64,000 bases of DNA from B30-G6 sp963701385 (GCA_963701385.1 CAVOZW010000009.1:124001-188000), one strand, 5' to 3'. Positions 1-9,051 are shown, numbered from the stretch's first letter. A program made the numbers and translations. The notes: generated by a model not told the origin, from the letters alone.

Positions 1-632
1 ATGAGCAAGATGGTGATACCCAATTCGTCCTGGATATCCTTGACCCAGAAGATCATGTCCTGCTTTTCTTCGGCATTCATGCCGGCACAGGGTTCGTCCA
101 GGAGAAGCAGCTCCGGTTCCAGTGCCAGAGCCCTGGCCAGTTCGATCTGCTTCTGGGTGCCGTAGGGCAGACCACCCACAAATTTGTTGCGGGCCGACTG
201 AAGATCCAGGAGATCGATGATTTCTTCCACTTTTTTGCGATGAGACGTTTCCTCTTTACCTGCAAAGGAATTTTTTCCCCATAGAAAGGCGCCTCTGAAC
301 AGACCGGTTTTCATATGCAGATGCCGGCCGATCATGATATTTTCCATGGCGTTCATGTTGTTGAAGAGCTCGATGTTCTGGAATGTCCGGGCAATACCCA
401 TCCTGGCAACTTTGTCCGGTTTTTTGCCCCGAATCTTGCGGTCTTTGAAAAGGATCTGACCCTTGTTGGGTTTGTAGATTCCATTGATGCAGTTGAACAG
501 GGTGGTTTTTCCAGCACCATTGGGACCGATAATAGCGTAGATCTCGCCCTTTTTGACCCCAAAGGAGATGTCGTCCAATGCTTTGAGACCACCAAAGCTG
601 ATGGACAAATTTTTTACCTCAAAAAAAGACAT
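1..632 (-). CDS. livG: Branched-chain amino acid ABC transporter ATP-binding protein LivG (partial, 3' end off window)
   Basis: The protein starts MSFFEVKNLSISFGG and continues for about 210 residues before the left window edge cuts it; the family is usually about 255 residues. A Walker A motif (GPNGAGKTT, near residue 37), a signature region (LPYGTQKQIELARAL) and a Walker B (LLLLDEP) are readable. It would couple ATP hydrolysis to import of branched-chain amino acids or related substrates. It is last in the visible livM-livH-livK-livG order, 73 bp after livK; a livF partner probably lies just outside. LivG rather than LivF is chosen from the long insertion between Walker A and the signature. 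Substrate is not determined by the sequence. Confidence 0.9.
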   Translation of the reverse strand, partial: MSFFEVKNLSISFGGLKALDDISFGVKKGEIYAIIGPNGAGKTTLFNCINGIYKPNKGQILFKDRKIRGKKPDKVARMGIARTFQNIELFNNMNAMENIMIGRHLHMKTGLFRGAFLWGKNSFAGKEETSHRKKVEEIIDLLDLQSARNKFVGGLPYGTQKQIELARALALEPELLLLDEPCAGMNAEEKQDMIFWVKDIQDELGITILL

Positions 633-705
633 ACAATTTGTATCCTAAATGGTTATTCTATACTGTCAGCCGTGATGCTTATTAACATCATGGCGACAGT
701 GTGAT

Positions 706-1953
706 TTATTTGCTCATGGGGATATAATCCGTCGGCGTCCAGTATGTCAGGATTTTGGTTTTAGCCTCGGCGGTTGCCTGGCCCAGAAAAACTGCAGAGG
801 CTCCCAGACGGCACATAGGATCATTGGGATCAAAGGGCGCATAGCTGACCGGTCCAGCAGTGCCACGGAAATTTTGGAGTTTTTCCATTTCAGCCACCAG
901 TTTTTCACGGGTCAGATCGCGGCCACAGCGCTTCAAGCCCTCCACAAAAGGCTCCGCAAAGGTGAAACCGGCGATGAAGAAAACACCCCAGCGCTCTTCC
1001 TTGGCCGCAAATTTTTTATAGGCATCGTTGTAGTATTTTTTCAGCAGCGGATGGGTCGGGTTGTTCAAATCGTCGATACTCCCTATTTCCAGCTTAGTAC
1101 TTGACGCTGCCAAGCCAGCAAAAATGGTGCCGGCAAAACCGCCTTTGGTGATGTGCATCATCAGGGGCACGTCGCTACAGGTGCTGGTGCTCATCCACTG
1201 GGGTGTAAACTGCATGGCCTTGCCGGTGCCCTGCAAACGGGCCACATGGCCTGGGCTAACAAACAAGAGAACCGCCTCGGCCTCGGCCTTGCGGAATTTC
1301 ATGATGTGCGGTTTCATGTCGGTGTCGGTCACGTTGACCGGAATGGCTTCCACCAGTTCCATGCCATATTTGGCCAGTTGCTTCTCAGCCCCTTCCAGCC
1401 CCTGTTTGCCATAATCGTCGTTCTGGTAGGCGATGGCGATGCGTTTAAATTTCAATGTGCCAACAGCGTACTGGCACAGCACCTGGGCATCGCCAAGGTA
1501 GAGCGGATAGTCGTTGAAAAGATACTTGTTGGGCGGTTCAACCCAATGACGCGATGCAGCCGCCGGACCCACCCAGGGGATCTTACGCTCCATGAGATAG
1601 TCTTTGACCGCCAGACCGGGAGCCGTGCCCACACCAACCACCCAGGCAAACATGCCGACTTCTTCCTGGAGTTGTTTGACGCCGGCCATGGTTTTGGCGG
1701 GATTGTAGCCATCGTCAAAATAATGGTGCACCAGTTTACGGCCATGGATGCCCCCTTCGGCATTGATCATTTTAAAGTAGGCATCCGTACCACGGGCCAC
1801 GGAACCCCAGGGAGCTGCCGGTCCGGTTTGGGGGCCCCATTGACCGACGTGGATCTCGGTATCGGTGACACCTTCTTCGGCCGAGGTCGTCAAGGCCAGA
1901 CCAAATAGCATCACCACCATCACAGCAAAAACGCTCAAAAGATTCTTTTTCAT
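706..1953 (-). CDS. livK: Branched-chain amino acid-type ABC transporter substrate-binding protein (LivK/periplasmic binding protein type 1)
   Basis: A 415-residue protein with a clear Sec signal peptide (basic MKKN, hydrophobic stretch to about residue 22, cleavage near TTSA-EEG). The mature part has the type 1 periplasmic-binding fold opening GVTDTEIHVGQWGPQTGPAAP, typical of Liv/amide-binding proteins. It would capture the ligand in the periplasm for the LivHM permease. A strong ribosome site (AAGGAG) precedes the ATG. It sits between livH and livG on the same strand, so it probably belongs to the same transcript, although a 200-bp repeat-rich gap separates it from livH. The ligand may be an amino acid, an amide or an aromatic acid; the family does not settle this. 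Confidence 0.9.
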   Translation of the reverse strand: MKKNLLSVFAVMVVMLFGLALTTSAEEGVTDTEIHVGQWGPQTGPAAPWGSVARGTDAYFKMINAEGGIHGRKLVHHYFDDGYNPAKTMAGVKQLQEEVGMFAWVVGVGTAPGLAVKDYLMERKIPWVGPAAASRHWVEPPNKYLFNDYPLYLGDAQVLCQYAVGTLKFKRIAIAYQNDDYGKQGLEGAEKQLAKYGMELVEAIPVNVTDTDMKPHIMKFRKAEAEAVLLFVSPGHVARLQGTGKAMQFTPQWMSTSTCSDVPLMMHITKGGFAGTIFAGLAASSTKLEIGSIDDLNNPTHPLLKKYYNDAYKKFAAKEERWGVFFIAGFTFAEPFVEGLKRCGRDLTREKLVAEMEKLQNFRGTAGPVSYAPFDPNDPMCRLGASAVFLGQATAEAKTKILTYWTPTDYIPMSK

Positions 1954-1964
1954 TCTTCTTCTCC

Positions 1965-2095
1965 TTTTTTGTTATTTGGTGTTTGGTGTATCGTGTTTTG
2001 TGTTTTGTGTTTAGTATGTTGTATTTGGTGTTTGGCGTGGTATCTCGTCAATCTGACCAAACACAAAAAACTAAACACCAAACACTAGTTTACAC
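1965..2095. repeat. GT/AC-rich heptamer-like repeat forming a long imperfect inverted repeat
   Basis: The gap between livH and livK holds repeated units of the form GTGTTTG/GTGTTTT (about 1975-2035) followed by complementary units (CAAACAC, AAACACCAAACACTA, about 2058-2090). Together they could fold into a long imperfect hairpin. A similar design with different letters (TTTTAAG units) occurs between rplW and rplB. Function unknown; it may act as an mRNA-stabilising stem between cistrons. Confidence 0.6.
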
Positions 2096-2154
2096 CTAAG
2101 TTGAGCGATTGTCGAGGTTGCCGTTATTCTTAAAATTTGAAACGCTCATCTAGG

Positions 2155-3032
2155 TTATACTTTCTTCACATAATGCCTGGCAAACAAACCACTCGGTTTG
2201 AAGCACAGCACCAGGACAATGACCACAAACGCTACAACGGATTTGAATTCGATGGATACATAGCCACCGAACAGGTGTTCCACCACACCCACGATGTAGG
2301 CGCCGAAAGACCGCTCCGGGCAGGGAGGTCATGCCCCCCACCACGGCACCGGCGAATCCCTTGAGCATGGGGTCCCACATCATGTAGGGTTGCATCAGGA
2401 CTGGCGCAATCAAAAGACCGGCCACGCTGCCCACCACAGCCGATATGCCCCAGGTGATCATGCGGATCTGATTGGTCTTGATACCCATCAAGGCGGCGGC
2501 GTTTTCGTTCTGCTGGGTGGCTTTCATGGCCACGCCGATTTTGGAGAACCTGAAAAAGAGAAACAGGATCAGCATGATGATCAGGGCCACCACCAGGGTC
2601 AGCATATCCAGGGTACTGATAAAAATATCGCCAATGATGATAGCTGTCATAAGTCGATATGGGAAAGGGCATGACGTGCTGGTCGGCACCGAATTTCCAG
2701 GAGACAAACCCGATCAGCAGCATTTCGAGACCGATGGTGATGATGATCAGCCCCAGGACATTCGGTTCCTTGGCGCGCCGGAGCACGGCAAATTCCAGAA
2801 CACAGCCCAGGATAAATGCAAAGATAAGTGTTGCAGGAAAGGCAATGTAATAGGGAAGTCCATAAGAGCTGAGTAGCATGTAGGCGATGAAGACCGGCAG
2901 AAGCGCCATTTCGCCCTGAACAAAATTGGGGACCTCGGAGGCCTTGTAGATCAGAACCATACCGAGTCCCATGAGCGCATAGGAACTGCCCACGGCAATA
3001 CCGCTGAGAACCATCTGTAGAAAATCAACCAT
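2155..3032 (-). CDS. livH: Branched-chain amino acid ABC transporter permease LivH (two apparent frameshifts)
   Basis: Inner-membrane permease of the Liv family. It begins MVDFLQMVLSGIAVGSSYAL after an AGAGGAA ribosome site. The reading frame moves twice: near 2650-2665 (after FPISTYD, resuming AIIIGDIF) and near 2310-2313 (after SLPGAVF, resuming GAYIVGVVEHLF). The end is KPSGLFARHYVKKV with a TAA at 2155. Joined, the frames give a full-length protein of about 290 residues with the EAA-like cytoplasmic loop region, so nothing is missing except single bases. One-base errors in short homopolymers (TTT near 2311) explain it best; real decay is possible but less likely because the rest is well preserved. 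Confidence 0.8.
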
Positions 3033-3093
3033 TTAATTCCTCTTAAAATAGCGGCGAAGCCGCGTTCTATTCTAAAAAGTTGTTCTTCGATTT

Positions 3094-4145
3094 TTAAAAT
3101 GGCCACATCTTCCAGTATTTCTTGGTTCGTATCCAGATACCGTAGATGCCCAGGGGTTCAAACAGCATGATCGCGATCAGGATCGATCCGAATACGATCA
3201 TCTGAATGTTGGAAACGCCGGTTATGGTAAAATAGCTTTCCGACAGGGCTTTTATCCACTGTCCGATATAGGGTACTTCAAGGATATTTCGAAGTTGCAG
3301 ATCAAGAAGACCGAGCAGGCAGGCCCCGGCGATCGGTCCCATCATGGAGCCGAGACCCCCCACCACCGCCATGGTCAGAAACATGACGGACATGAAAAGG
3401 CTGAACAGTTCCGGCTCGATAAATCGCAGCACAAAGGCATACAGCCCACCGCCCGACCCCTGCATAAAAAGCGCTGACGGCAAAGGCCAGGGTTTTGTAC
3501 AGCGTCAGGTTGACCCCCATGGTTTCGGCTGCGATATCGGCATCACGGATGGCGATAAAGGCCCGGCCGACTTTTGTGTGGACAAGATTGCGGGCCAGGA
3601 CCGCCAGAAGGATGGTGATGGGAATCAAAAGAAAGTAAAAATCCTTGTCGGTGCTCAAATGCCAGGGACCGATGGTCAGTTCCGGCGCGTGCAAACCCTG
3701 ACGTTCCCCCAGAATCTTTGATTTTGCCGATAATCTGGGTGATGGTAATGCCGAATCCGAGGGTGGCGATGGCAAGATAGGGTCCTTCCAGCCGCAGGGC
3801 CGGTAGACCCAGCAGAAAGCCGAAAATCGCGGCAATAAGTCCAGCCGCGGGCAGGGCCAGCAGAAAAGGAAAGTGCGCGTGGGTCATCAGGGCAACGGTG
3901 CCGTAGGCGCCAATGGCAAAAAAACCGGCATGCCCCATGGATATCTGCCCGGTGTAGCCCACCAGAAGGTTGAGACCGATGACAACGATGACATTGATGG
4001 CCATGTAGTTGGCCACATACACATAATAATTTTTGGCCACAAAGGGGAAGATGGCGAGTCCGATCACCAGAACACTCAGCCAGAAGGCGATGACACCGGA
4101 TGTAAAAAACTGCACATCCTCATAATAGTCCCTTTTCATGTCCAT
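3094..4145 (-). CDS. livM: Branched-chain amino acid ABC transporter permease LivM (two apparent frameshifts)
   Basis: Second inner-membrane permease of the Liv transporter. Conserved stretches are GLNLLVGYTGQISMGHAGFF, GLPALRLEGPYLAIATLGF and FAVSAFYAGV, then ending in EPLGIYGIWIRTKKYW. The frame changes near 3700-3715 (after GKIKDS) and near 3455-3470 (after SAFYAGVG). All parts of the family are present across the joined frames, roughly 350 residues. The start at 4145 (MDMKRDYYEDV) is chosen because a GGAG ribosome site lies 8 bases upstream; an ATG 18 bases earlier overlaps that site. It is the first gene of the Liv cluster. The indels look like sequence errors of the same kind as in livH. 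Confidence 0.8.
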
Positions 4146-4377
4146 GGGTGGGTTCTCCTGCATACCGGGTCAGAATTGTAGAGACGAGACGTTAAATTAC
4201 CCATGGAACCCTGTTTTAGTCAAGAAAAAAGAATTGCAATTACAGTCAAATATGACGGTTGACTTCTGCCCCATAGCATATAAAATTGTATAATAAACGC
4301 AACAGCGAGCGGGTCCAAATTAGACAGAATCCCTCAATCGGAAAATTTATGACAGCCGCTATATGAGGAGACGTCCC

Positions 4378-4596
4378 ATGTGGAACTTGATAGACAAAAT
4401 ACCTTACACCCTGCTGATCATCCTGACCGTGTTTATGCTGCTGGCGCCTTTTCGGCCCATGCCCCACGTTATGGAGAAGCTGTTGATGCTTAAAAACGGC
4501 ACCTTGCACAGACCCATTGATATCTTCGATCTGTTTTACCACTTGATTCCGCTGATTTTTTTGCTGATCAAACTTTACAGAGATCATACCAGGTAA
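4378..4596 (+). CDS. Small membrane protein of unknown function
   Basis: A 72-residue protein beginning MWNLIDKIPYTLLIILTVFM. Two hydrophobic segments (about residues 8-24 and 50-64) flank a short polar loop, so it is probably a two-pass inner-membrane protein. The ATG at 4378 is preferred over one 15 bases upstream because GAGGAG lies 7 bases before it. The SRAP gene begins 12 bp downstream, so the two are probably co-transcribed. No family recognised. Confidence 0.6.
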   Translation: MWNLIDKIPYTLLIILTVFMLLAPFRPMPHVMEKLLMLKNGTLHRPIDIFDLFYHLIPLIFLLIKLYRDHTR

Positions 4597-4608
4597 GGGC
4601 GAGGACAC

Positions 4609-5301
4609 ATGTGCGGCAGGTTTGTTGGATATACAAGCAAGGAGGAACTGCTGGATCTGTTTCCAATCGACGAATGTAGAACGATGGCGACGGGAAGTTA
4701 TAACATTGCGCCTTCCCAGGAAATTCTTGCCATCGTCAGACGAGACAAAAAGAATTGTTTGGAGACGTTTTATTGGGGACTGGTTCCGTCCTGGGCTAAA
4801 GACACGTCTATGGGGGCCCGAATGATCAATGCACGTGCCGAGACCATCCACAGCAAGCGCAGTTTCCGCAAGGCCTTCAAGCACAGAAGATGTCTCATCC
4901 CGTCGGATGGTTTTTATGAATGGACAGGCGGCGAAAGCCACAAACAGCTTTATTTTTTAACCCTCGCTGACCAGCGGCCGTTTGCTTTTGCCGGCATATG
5001 GGAGAGATGGGATGGCGGACAGAACATATCCACCGCTTATCAGTCCTGCGCCATTATTACCACGGCGGCCAGTGAGGCCATGCGTCCCATTCACCATCGC
5101 ATGCCGGTCATTTTGAGACCCGAGGTTTACCAGCAATGGCTCGATCCAACATATCACGATACGCAAGGGCTGCGGGATATGCTTGGTCTCATGACCATAA
5201 CCGAACTGGTCAGTCGTCCGGTGCCCAAGCAGGTCAATGGGGCTCACAATAACGAAGCATCCAATATCCGACCACTGAAACAGATGGAACTTGAACTTTG
5301 A
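4609..5301 (+). CDS. yedK: SRAP-domain protein (SOS response-associated peptidase, YedK/HMCES family)
   Basis: A 230-residue SRAP protein. It starts MCGRF, so Cys2 becomes the N-terminal residue after methionine removal; in this family that cysteine forms the thiazolidine crosslink with abasic sites in single-stranded DNA. Other hallmarks are present: NIAPSQ, WGLVPSWAKD, NARAET, CLIPSDGFYEW (active-site Glu) and HHRMPVIL (active-site His). Length matches the family. It would shield abasic sites during replication. The Cys2 requirement fixes the start. No LexA-type operator was identified. Confidence 0.93.
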   Translation: MCGRFVGYTSKEELLDLFPIDECRTMATGSYNIAPSQEILAIVRRDKKNCLETFYWGLVPSWAKDTSMGARMINARAETIHSKRSFRKAFKHRRCLIPSDGFYEWTGGESHKQLYFLTLADQRPFAFAGIWERWDGGQNISTAYQSCAIITTAASEAMRPIHHRMPVILRPEVYQQWLDPTYHDTQGLRDMLGLMTITELVSRPVPKQVNGAHNNEASNIRPLKQMELEL

Positions 5302-5347
5302 GCTCTAAGCAAGTTTGCCATAGGCCGTCAGCAGCTTACAGCTTCCA

Positions 5348-6172
5348 TTACTTCACCACCCTCAGCCGATGCGTATCCCTGAGTTTTTTCCACATGATTT
5401 TGATGAGCACCATGGGCATATTCGACCTGTCCATGTGTTCTCTCTCGGCCGCTGCCACGCAAGCGTCGTATAATGTCGCATCGTGAGACCAAATATCGAG
5501 CTTTTTCTTGATGTACAGCCCCAGGGTTAATTGAAGCGGGGCGATCTCTTCCTCTCTTAAATTGGCCATGAGTGTACGATCTTTCAGGTGCATCTCATGG
5601 ATTATGATGTCCACCGCAGCCTCTGCGGTTTTGGGCGTCAGGTCCGCTTTCGAGGCTTGGGCCAATTGTTCCTGAGTTCCAATGGGTTGGTTCATGCTGG
5701 TTTCCGTCAGGTTGAGAAAAAAGACGGCCTGTAGAATATCCAGCGTTGCCGAATAGATGTTGATGTCCTCTTTTTCAGAGGAGCCGGTGACATGGAGTAT
5801 GTTGAGGTTGTTGTCGATGATCCAGTCATTGATCAAAGATGCGGCATTGAAGGCGCCTGTATGGCTCAGATCGACCTGCAACAGCGGTTTGCTGTAGCGC
5901 TGGATCGTTCTTGTCATGGGATCTAAGTTGCTGGATGCGCTTCCATGAAAAAGCAGCAGCGTTCCATCGGATTCCCGGGTATTCTTTTTGAGAGTTTCAG
6001 TCCGATTGACCGTGGGCATTTCATTCAGGTTGTATTTGTCCACATGCGTGCGGGCGTCGTCGTGGGCTTGCTTGGGTATCCACCCGCCGTATCCAATGCC
6101 GAGCTTGATGGCTGCATCGAGAGCGGCCTTTTCTGCACCGGGCCTGCCGCCGGATAGGATCCTCTCAATCAT
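5348..6172 (-). CDS. Circularly permuted YpsA-like SLOG-family protein (putative molybdenum carrier type)
   Basis: The N-terminal about 150 residues match the cpYpsA/'putative molybdenum carrier' branch of the SLOG superfamily: ILSGGRPGAEKAALDAAI, then GYGGWIPK, then SDGTLLLFHG and a KPLLQVDL strand. SLOG folds bind nucleotides or nucleotide-derived signals, so a ligand-binding role is likely, with substrate unknown. The C-terminal about 120 residues are helical and not recognised. Start 6172 (MIERIL) is chosen because its ATGATTGA overlaps the stop of the upstream thioesterase by 8 bases, a translational-coupling arrangement; an in-frame ATG at 6205 would overlap by 41 bases. Confidence 0.75.
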   Translation of the reverse strand: MIERILSGGRPGAEKAALDAAIKLGIGYGGWIPKQAHDDARTHVDKYNLNEMPTVNRTETLKKNTRESDGTLLLFHGSASSNLDPMTRTIQRYSKPLLQVDLSHTGAFNAASLINDWIIDNNLNILHVTGSSEKEDINIYSATLDILQAVFFLNLTETSMNQPIGTQEQLAQASKADLTPKTAEAAVDIIIHEMHLKDRTLMANLREEEIAPLQLTLGLYIKKKLDIWSHDATLYDACVAAAEREHMDRSNMPMVLIKIMWKKLRDTHRLRVVK

Positions 6173-6671
6173 GATGTTCCGGGGATTGCTTAAATAAGGG
6201 CTCAAAGAAGGTCTGACGTTGCGATTCGGTCATGATTCCGAGGCGTATTGCCAGAATGGGGGAGAGGGTCGTGAAGTCGCCCCTGGATTTGACGCAGACC
6301 TCTCCGTTGTCTCGAGTGATAACGCCTTCAATCTCGGCGTTTCGTTTTCCGTTTGTTCCGATAACCCTGCCCACCGCTTCAAGGGATTCACCGACATATG
6401 CCGCTTTGATGAATTCGATGGTCATGTTTTTGGTCAAGGTGATCTGCCGCAGCAAATAGAGCCCAGCCCAGCCCATAATTTCATCCAGTATCGTGGACAA
6501 TATGCCGCCATGAGCAACCGAGCCCCAGCCCGAAAAGTGTTCCGGCAGGGTGATGCGTGACATGACAGATGTTTCATCCGTGAACAAATCCATTTTCAGC
6601 CCATAGGGGTTTTTGGGGCTGCAGGCGAAACAATTATGTGTGTCGCTGTTAAAAATTTTTCTGAATTCCAT
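6165..6671 (-). CDS. PaaI-family hotdog thioesterase
   Basis: A 168-residue single hotdog-fold protein. The family core is visible: SVAHGGILSTILDEIMGW (catalytic helix region), followed by the strand MTIEFIKAAYVGESL. The N-terminal HNCFACSPKNPYGLKM segment is typical of the PaaI subgroup with an extended N-terminus. It probably hydrolyses acyl-CoA thioesters in the cytoplasm. It overlaps the downstream SLOG gene by 8 bases. Substrate is unknown. Confidence 0.85.
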   Translation of the reverse strand: MEFRKIFNSDTHNCFACSPKNPYGLKMDLFTDETSVMSRITLPEHFSGWGSVAHGGILSTILDEIMGWAGLYLLRQITLTKNMTIEFIKAAYVGESLEAVGRVIGTNGKRNAEIEGVITRDNGEVCVKSRGDFTTLSPILAIRLGIMTESQRQTFFEPLFKQSPEHHD

Positions 6672-6710
6672 ACAGGTATCAAAACCCTATCTATTATGGT
6701 TGTCAAGAAC

Positions 6711-7806
6711 ATAGTCGGGGACGTTCTTTGGTAATTTGATATTGTACATTATAAGAATGTTAAATCGTTTTCGCGTGCAATTTTTTCTCCGCGCTTTGCA
6801 GATTGGCTTACGGATGGTTGTGATATTTTTAACCGTTTCGACAAATCCACCATTGTCATGCCCAGTTCCCTCGATGCCCAGAAACACAATAAACTTCTAG
6901 CCTTCACCCGGATGGGTTGTCTACCTGCAGACAAAACATCCGCTTTGTCGATGCCTAGCACTGCGGCGACGTGATCGACAACGGTCTCAAAATTAACTCC
7001 TTTGGCCTTTAATAAATATTTATTTTCAAATTTATCCTGGCAAGATTGCAGGGCAGCTTTGACAAAATCATTATCTCCCAAGATCCTCTCATCGCCCTTC
7101 ATATAAACTTTTCTTCTCTTCAGCTCTTTGAGAGCGTGCCATCCGCCAACACTTCTGACGAGACCTCCGCCGACAAGGTCCGGTCTTTCTCCAGCAGAAA
7201 TTCCTTTCTGTATGTATTCCCGGTAGTGACGGCGCGCTGATGAGCGCCTCTCAGAAAAAAAAGTTAGGATATAATCAATGGTTTGCCAATCATTTTTATC
7301 TTTTCCAATTATCGTCGCATGACCACTGTATCTGTAACCATCGAGCGACTTTAGATCCGCTAAGATACCGGCACGGAGGGGGTTCAAATGAATATACCTC
7401 ACAAGTTCTAAGAGATAAACGTCTTCTTGACAAAGAATGGATTTATATCGGTTCTGAAATAGATGGCCCGCACGATCATATTTGCGATTGAAATAAACTG
7501 CATAACCGGTCAGAAGTCTTCTCATGATTGTTGAAATCGATAATTTCCCGGTTTTTAATAGCAGGTGGACATGGTTGGGCATTAATGACCAGGCGAAACA
7601 AAATGCTGCGTCATCCTTCAAGATCTTTTTCAAGCGCTCTATAAAATTATCACGATCGGCATCTTCTCGAAAAATCGGTTTTCTTTCGATGCCTCTCACA
7701 ATAATATGATGTAATGCCCCTGGGGCGTCTATTCTTGATTTGCGTGGCATAGTTATTTCATTGCAGATAGATTTCAGGTTGTCAACATATAAAGGTACGT
7801 CCCCCA
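6711..7806 (-). mobile_element. REP-associated (Y1) transposase unit with inverted GGGGACGT ends
   Basis: The Y1 transposase gene is bracketed by GGGGACGTTCTTTG at 6717-6730 and its near-complement AAAGGTACGTCCCC at 7791-7804. The two motifs face outward from the gene as inverted repeats. Terminal palindromes next to single-copy Y1 transposases are typical of REP/RAYT systems. The exact element edges cannot be fixed without an empty site. Confidence 0.6.
6749..7750 (-). CDS. REP-associated tyrosine transposase (IS200/Y1 family) with C-terminal DnaA-like HTH
   Basis: A 333-residue protein starting MPRKSRIDAPGALHHIIVRG. It has the HUH motif (MPNHVHLLL, near residue 63) and a downstream tyrosine region typical of Y1 transposases, including AVYFNRKYDRAGHLFQNRYKS and VRYIHLNPLRAG. 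The last about 85 residues resemble the DnaA-like helix-turn-helix often found at the C-terminus of this group (VDLSKRLKISQPSVSQSAKRG). It would cut and rejoin single-stranded DNA at palindromic repeat ends. The ATG at 7750 gives the canonical MPRKSR start; a longer in-frame start exists. The gene looks intact. Confidence 0.88.
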   Translation of the reverse strand: MPRKSRIDAPGALHHIIVRGIERKPIFREDADRDNFIERLKKILKDDAAFCFAWSLMPNHVHLLLKTGKLSISTIMRRLLTGYAVYFNRKYDRAGHLFQNRYKSILCQEDVYLLELVRYIHLNPLRAGILADLKSLDGYRYSGHATIIGKDKNDWQTIDYILTFFSERRSSARRHYREYIQKGISAGERPDLVGGGLVRSVGGWHALKELKRRKVYMKGDERILGDNDFVKAALQSCQDKFENKYLLKAKGVNFETVVDHVAAVLGIDKADVLSAGRQPIRVKARSLLCFWASRELGMTMVDLSKRLKISQPSVSQSAKRGEKIARENDLTFL

Positions 7807-7858
7807 CATATATGATAAAGTGCTTGAAATTCTTTTTAGACCGGGCAATGATATTTAC

Positions 7859-8548
7859 ATGTCGGAGAAAAGATTGAACATATTAGAACAAATACCTTTG
7901 GACTTGCCCTTAGGGGAAATCAGGCGCCAGCTTCACCTAAAAAAAGATGAACGCTGGGATGAAGTCAAATCCCTTGTCAAAACGGTTCTGCCGATCATAG
8001 AGGCAAAAGCGGTTTACCGGGTCTGTTATATCGATGAAAAGCGGGAGAATACCATTGGTATCGACGGGGTTGGTTTCATCAGCCGGGTGTTGGCGAAAAA
8101 CCTGGCAGCGGTGGAGCGGGTATTTCCATACATCGTCACCATCGGAAGTCAGTACATGGCCCAGGTTGATACGCGGGGAGATCTGGTGGAGAAATACTAC
8201 CTCGATGTGATCGGCAATGTTGCCTTGAGTTGCGCGCGAAAATTTCTCGAAAAATCGTTGCAAGCTAGGTATGGTCTCGAAGGCATGTCTTTTATGAGTC
8301 CCGGGTCTTTGACAGACTGGCCTCTGGAAGAGCAGCGGCCGCTGTTTTCATTGTTCGGAGACGGTGAAACCCCCATCGGTGTCTCTCTCAATAACAGTTG
8401 TCTGATGATTCCTGCAAAATCGGTGTCCGGTATCTATTTTCCCACCGAAGTTCCCTTCTACAGCTGCCAGCTATGTGATCGCAAGGATTGTCCTGGTCGA
8501 AAAGCCGCCTATGATCCAAACGCTGCTGCGGAATTTAACGAGCCATAG
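7859..8548 (+). CDS. Vitamin B12-dependent methionine synthase activation-domain protein
   Basis: About 229 residues resembling the stand-alone methionine synthase activation domain, which binds S-adenosylmethionine and reactivates oxidised cobalamin by reductive methylation. The sequence ends with a cysteine pair motif (CQLCDRKDCPGR), typical of stand-alone versions in anaerobes. It faces the pyl genes tail to tail, and no metH is nearby. I infer a role with corrinoid methyltransferases or a split methionine synthase. The ATG at 7859 is chosen over a GTG at 7820, which lies only 16 bases from the transposase end repeat; neither has a good ribosome site. Ends in TAG. Confidence 0.75.
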   Translation: MSEKRLNILEQIPLDLPLGEIRRQLHLKKDERWDEVKSLVKTVLPIIEAKAVYRVCYIDEKRENTIGIDGVGFISRVLAKNLAAVERVFPYIVTIGSQYMAQVDTRGDLVEKYYLDVIGNVALSCARKFLEKSLQARYGLEGMSFMSPGSLTDWPLEEQRPLFSLFGDGETPIGVSLNNSCLMIPAKSVSGIYFPTEVPFYSCQLCDRKDCPGRKAAYDPNAAAEFNEP

Positions 8549-8710
8549 GCATACATTAGAAACAGGCCTCAACTTGCAACGCTTGTACCGGGTCGAGGTT
8601 CTTTTGATCCAATCACCATCAGACGCTGTAATGGTGATGCAGGTTGAAACCATGTCCTTGTGGACATCTAACCCGCAACAAAGACGTAAAGAACTACCAG
8701 TTTCGGAAGC

Positions 8711-9046
8711 TTATTCTGACAAACGCTCTAAGTGTGATCCGTAATGCCGTTTGAATTGCGTGGAGGCATATTTTTCGAGTTTCCAGTCCGGTACACGGCA
8801 TGCGCCACAAGCCCCTTTGAACCATTTATTTCGAAGCCATCTTGCCGCACGGCTGTTTCTGGAGTTGTTGACCATGAAGGTCTTGTTGCAATGGGTCGTG
8901 ATTTTGGCCTGCTCACCCAATATTTCAATGGATTTGATACCGTGAAGGATACCGCTCCTGGCAGGCCATAGTTTTATTTTCTGGATCAAGCGGAAAAGCT
9001 CGACCCGTTTGCGGTAAAATCGTTTGGCTGGTTTTTTTGACGTCAT
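8711..9046 (-). CDS. pylSn: Pyrrolysyl-tRNA synthetase N-terminal domain protein PylSn
   Basis: A 111-residue stand-alone tRNA-Pyl-binding domain, equivalent to the N-terminal domain of archaeal PylS. Matching segments are LWPARSGILHGIKS, the conserved VNNSRNSRAARWLR and the zinc-type cysteines GACGACRV. In bacteria this domain is encoded separately from the catalytic part and binds tRNA-Pyl tightly. It is the last gene of the pyl group, starting 5 bases after the pylD stop with GGAG upstream. The N-terminal about 20 residues are extra and basic. Confidence 0.93.
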   Translation of the reverse strand: MTSKKPAKRFYRKRVELFRLIQKIKLWPARSGILHGIKSIEILGEQAKITTHCNKTFMVNNSRNSRAARWLRNKWFKGACGACRVPDWKLEKYASTQFKRHYGSHLERLSE

Positions 9047-9051
9047 CTCAC

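Noticed and set aside
1153..1908. 251-codon plus-strand frame opposite livK
   Set aside because: No motif and no ribosome site; livK has a clear signal peptide and family match.
4246..4941. Long minus-strand frame of 231 codons opposite the SRAP gene
   Set aside because: It runs opposite two plus-strand genes with good motifs, has no recognisable domain and no ribosome site.
8651..8668. Terminator after pylSn
   Set aside because: A six-base stem (ATGTCC/GGACAT) exists but has no T-run on the relevant strand.
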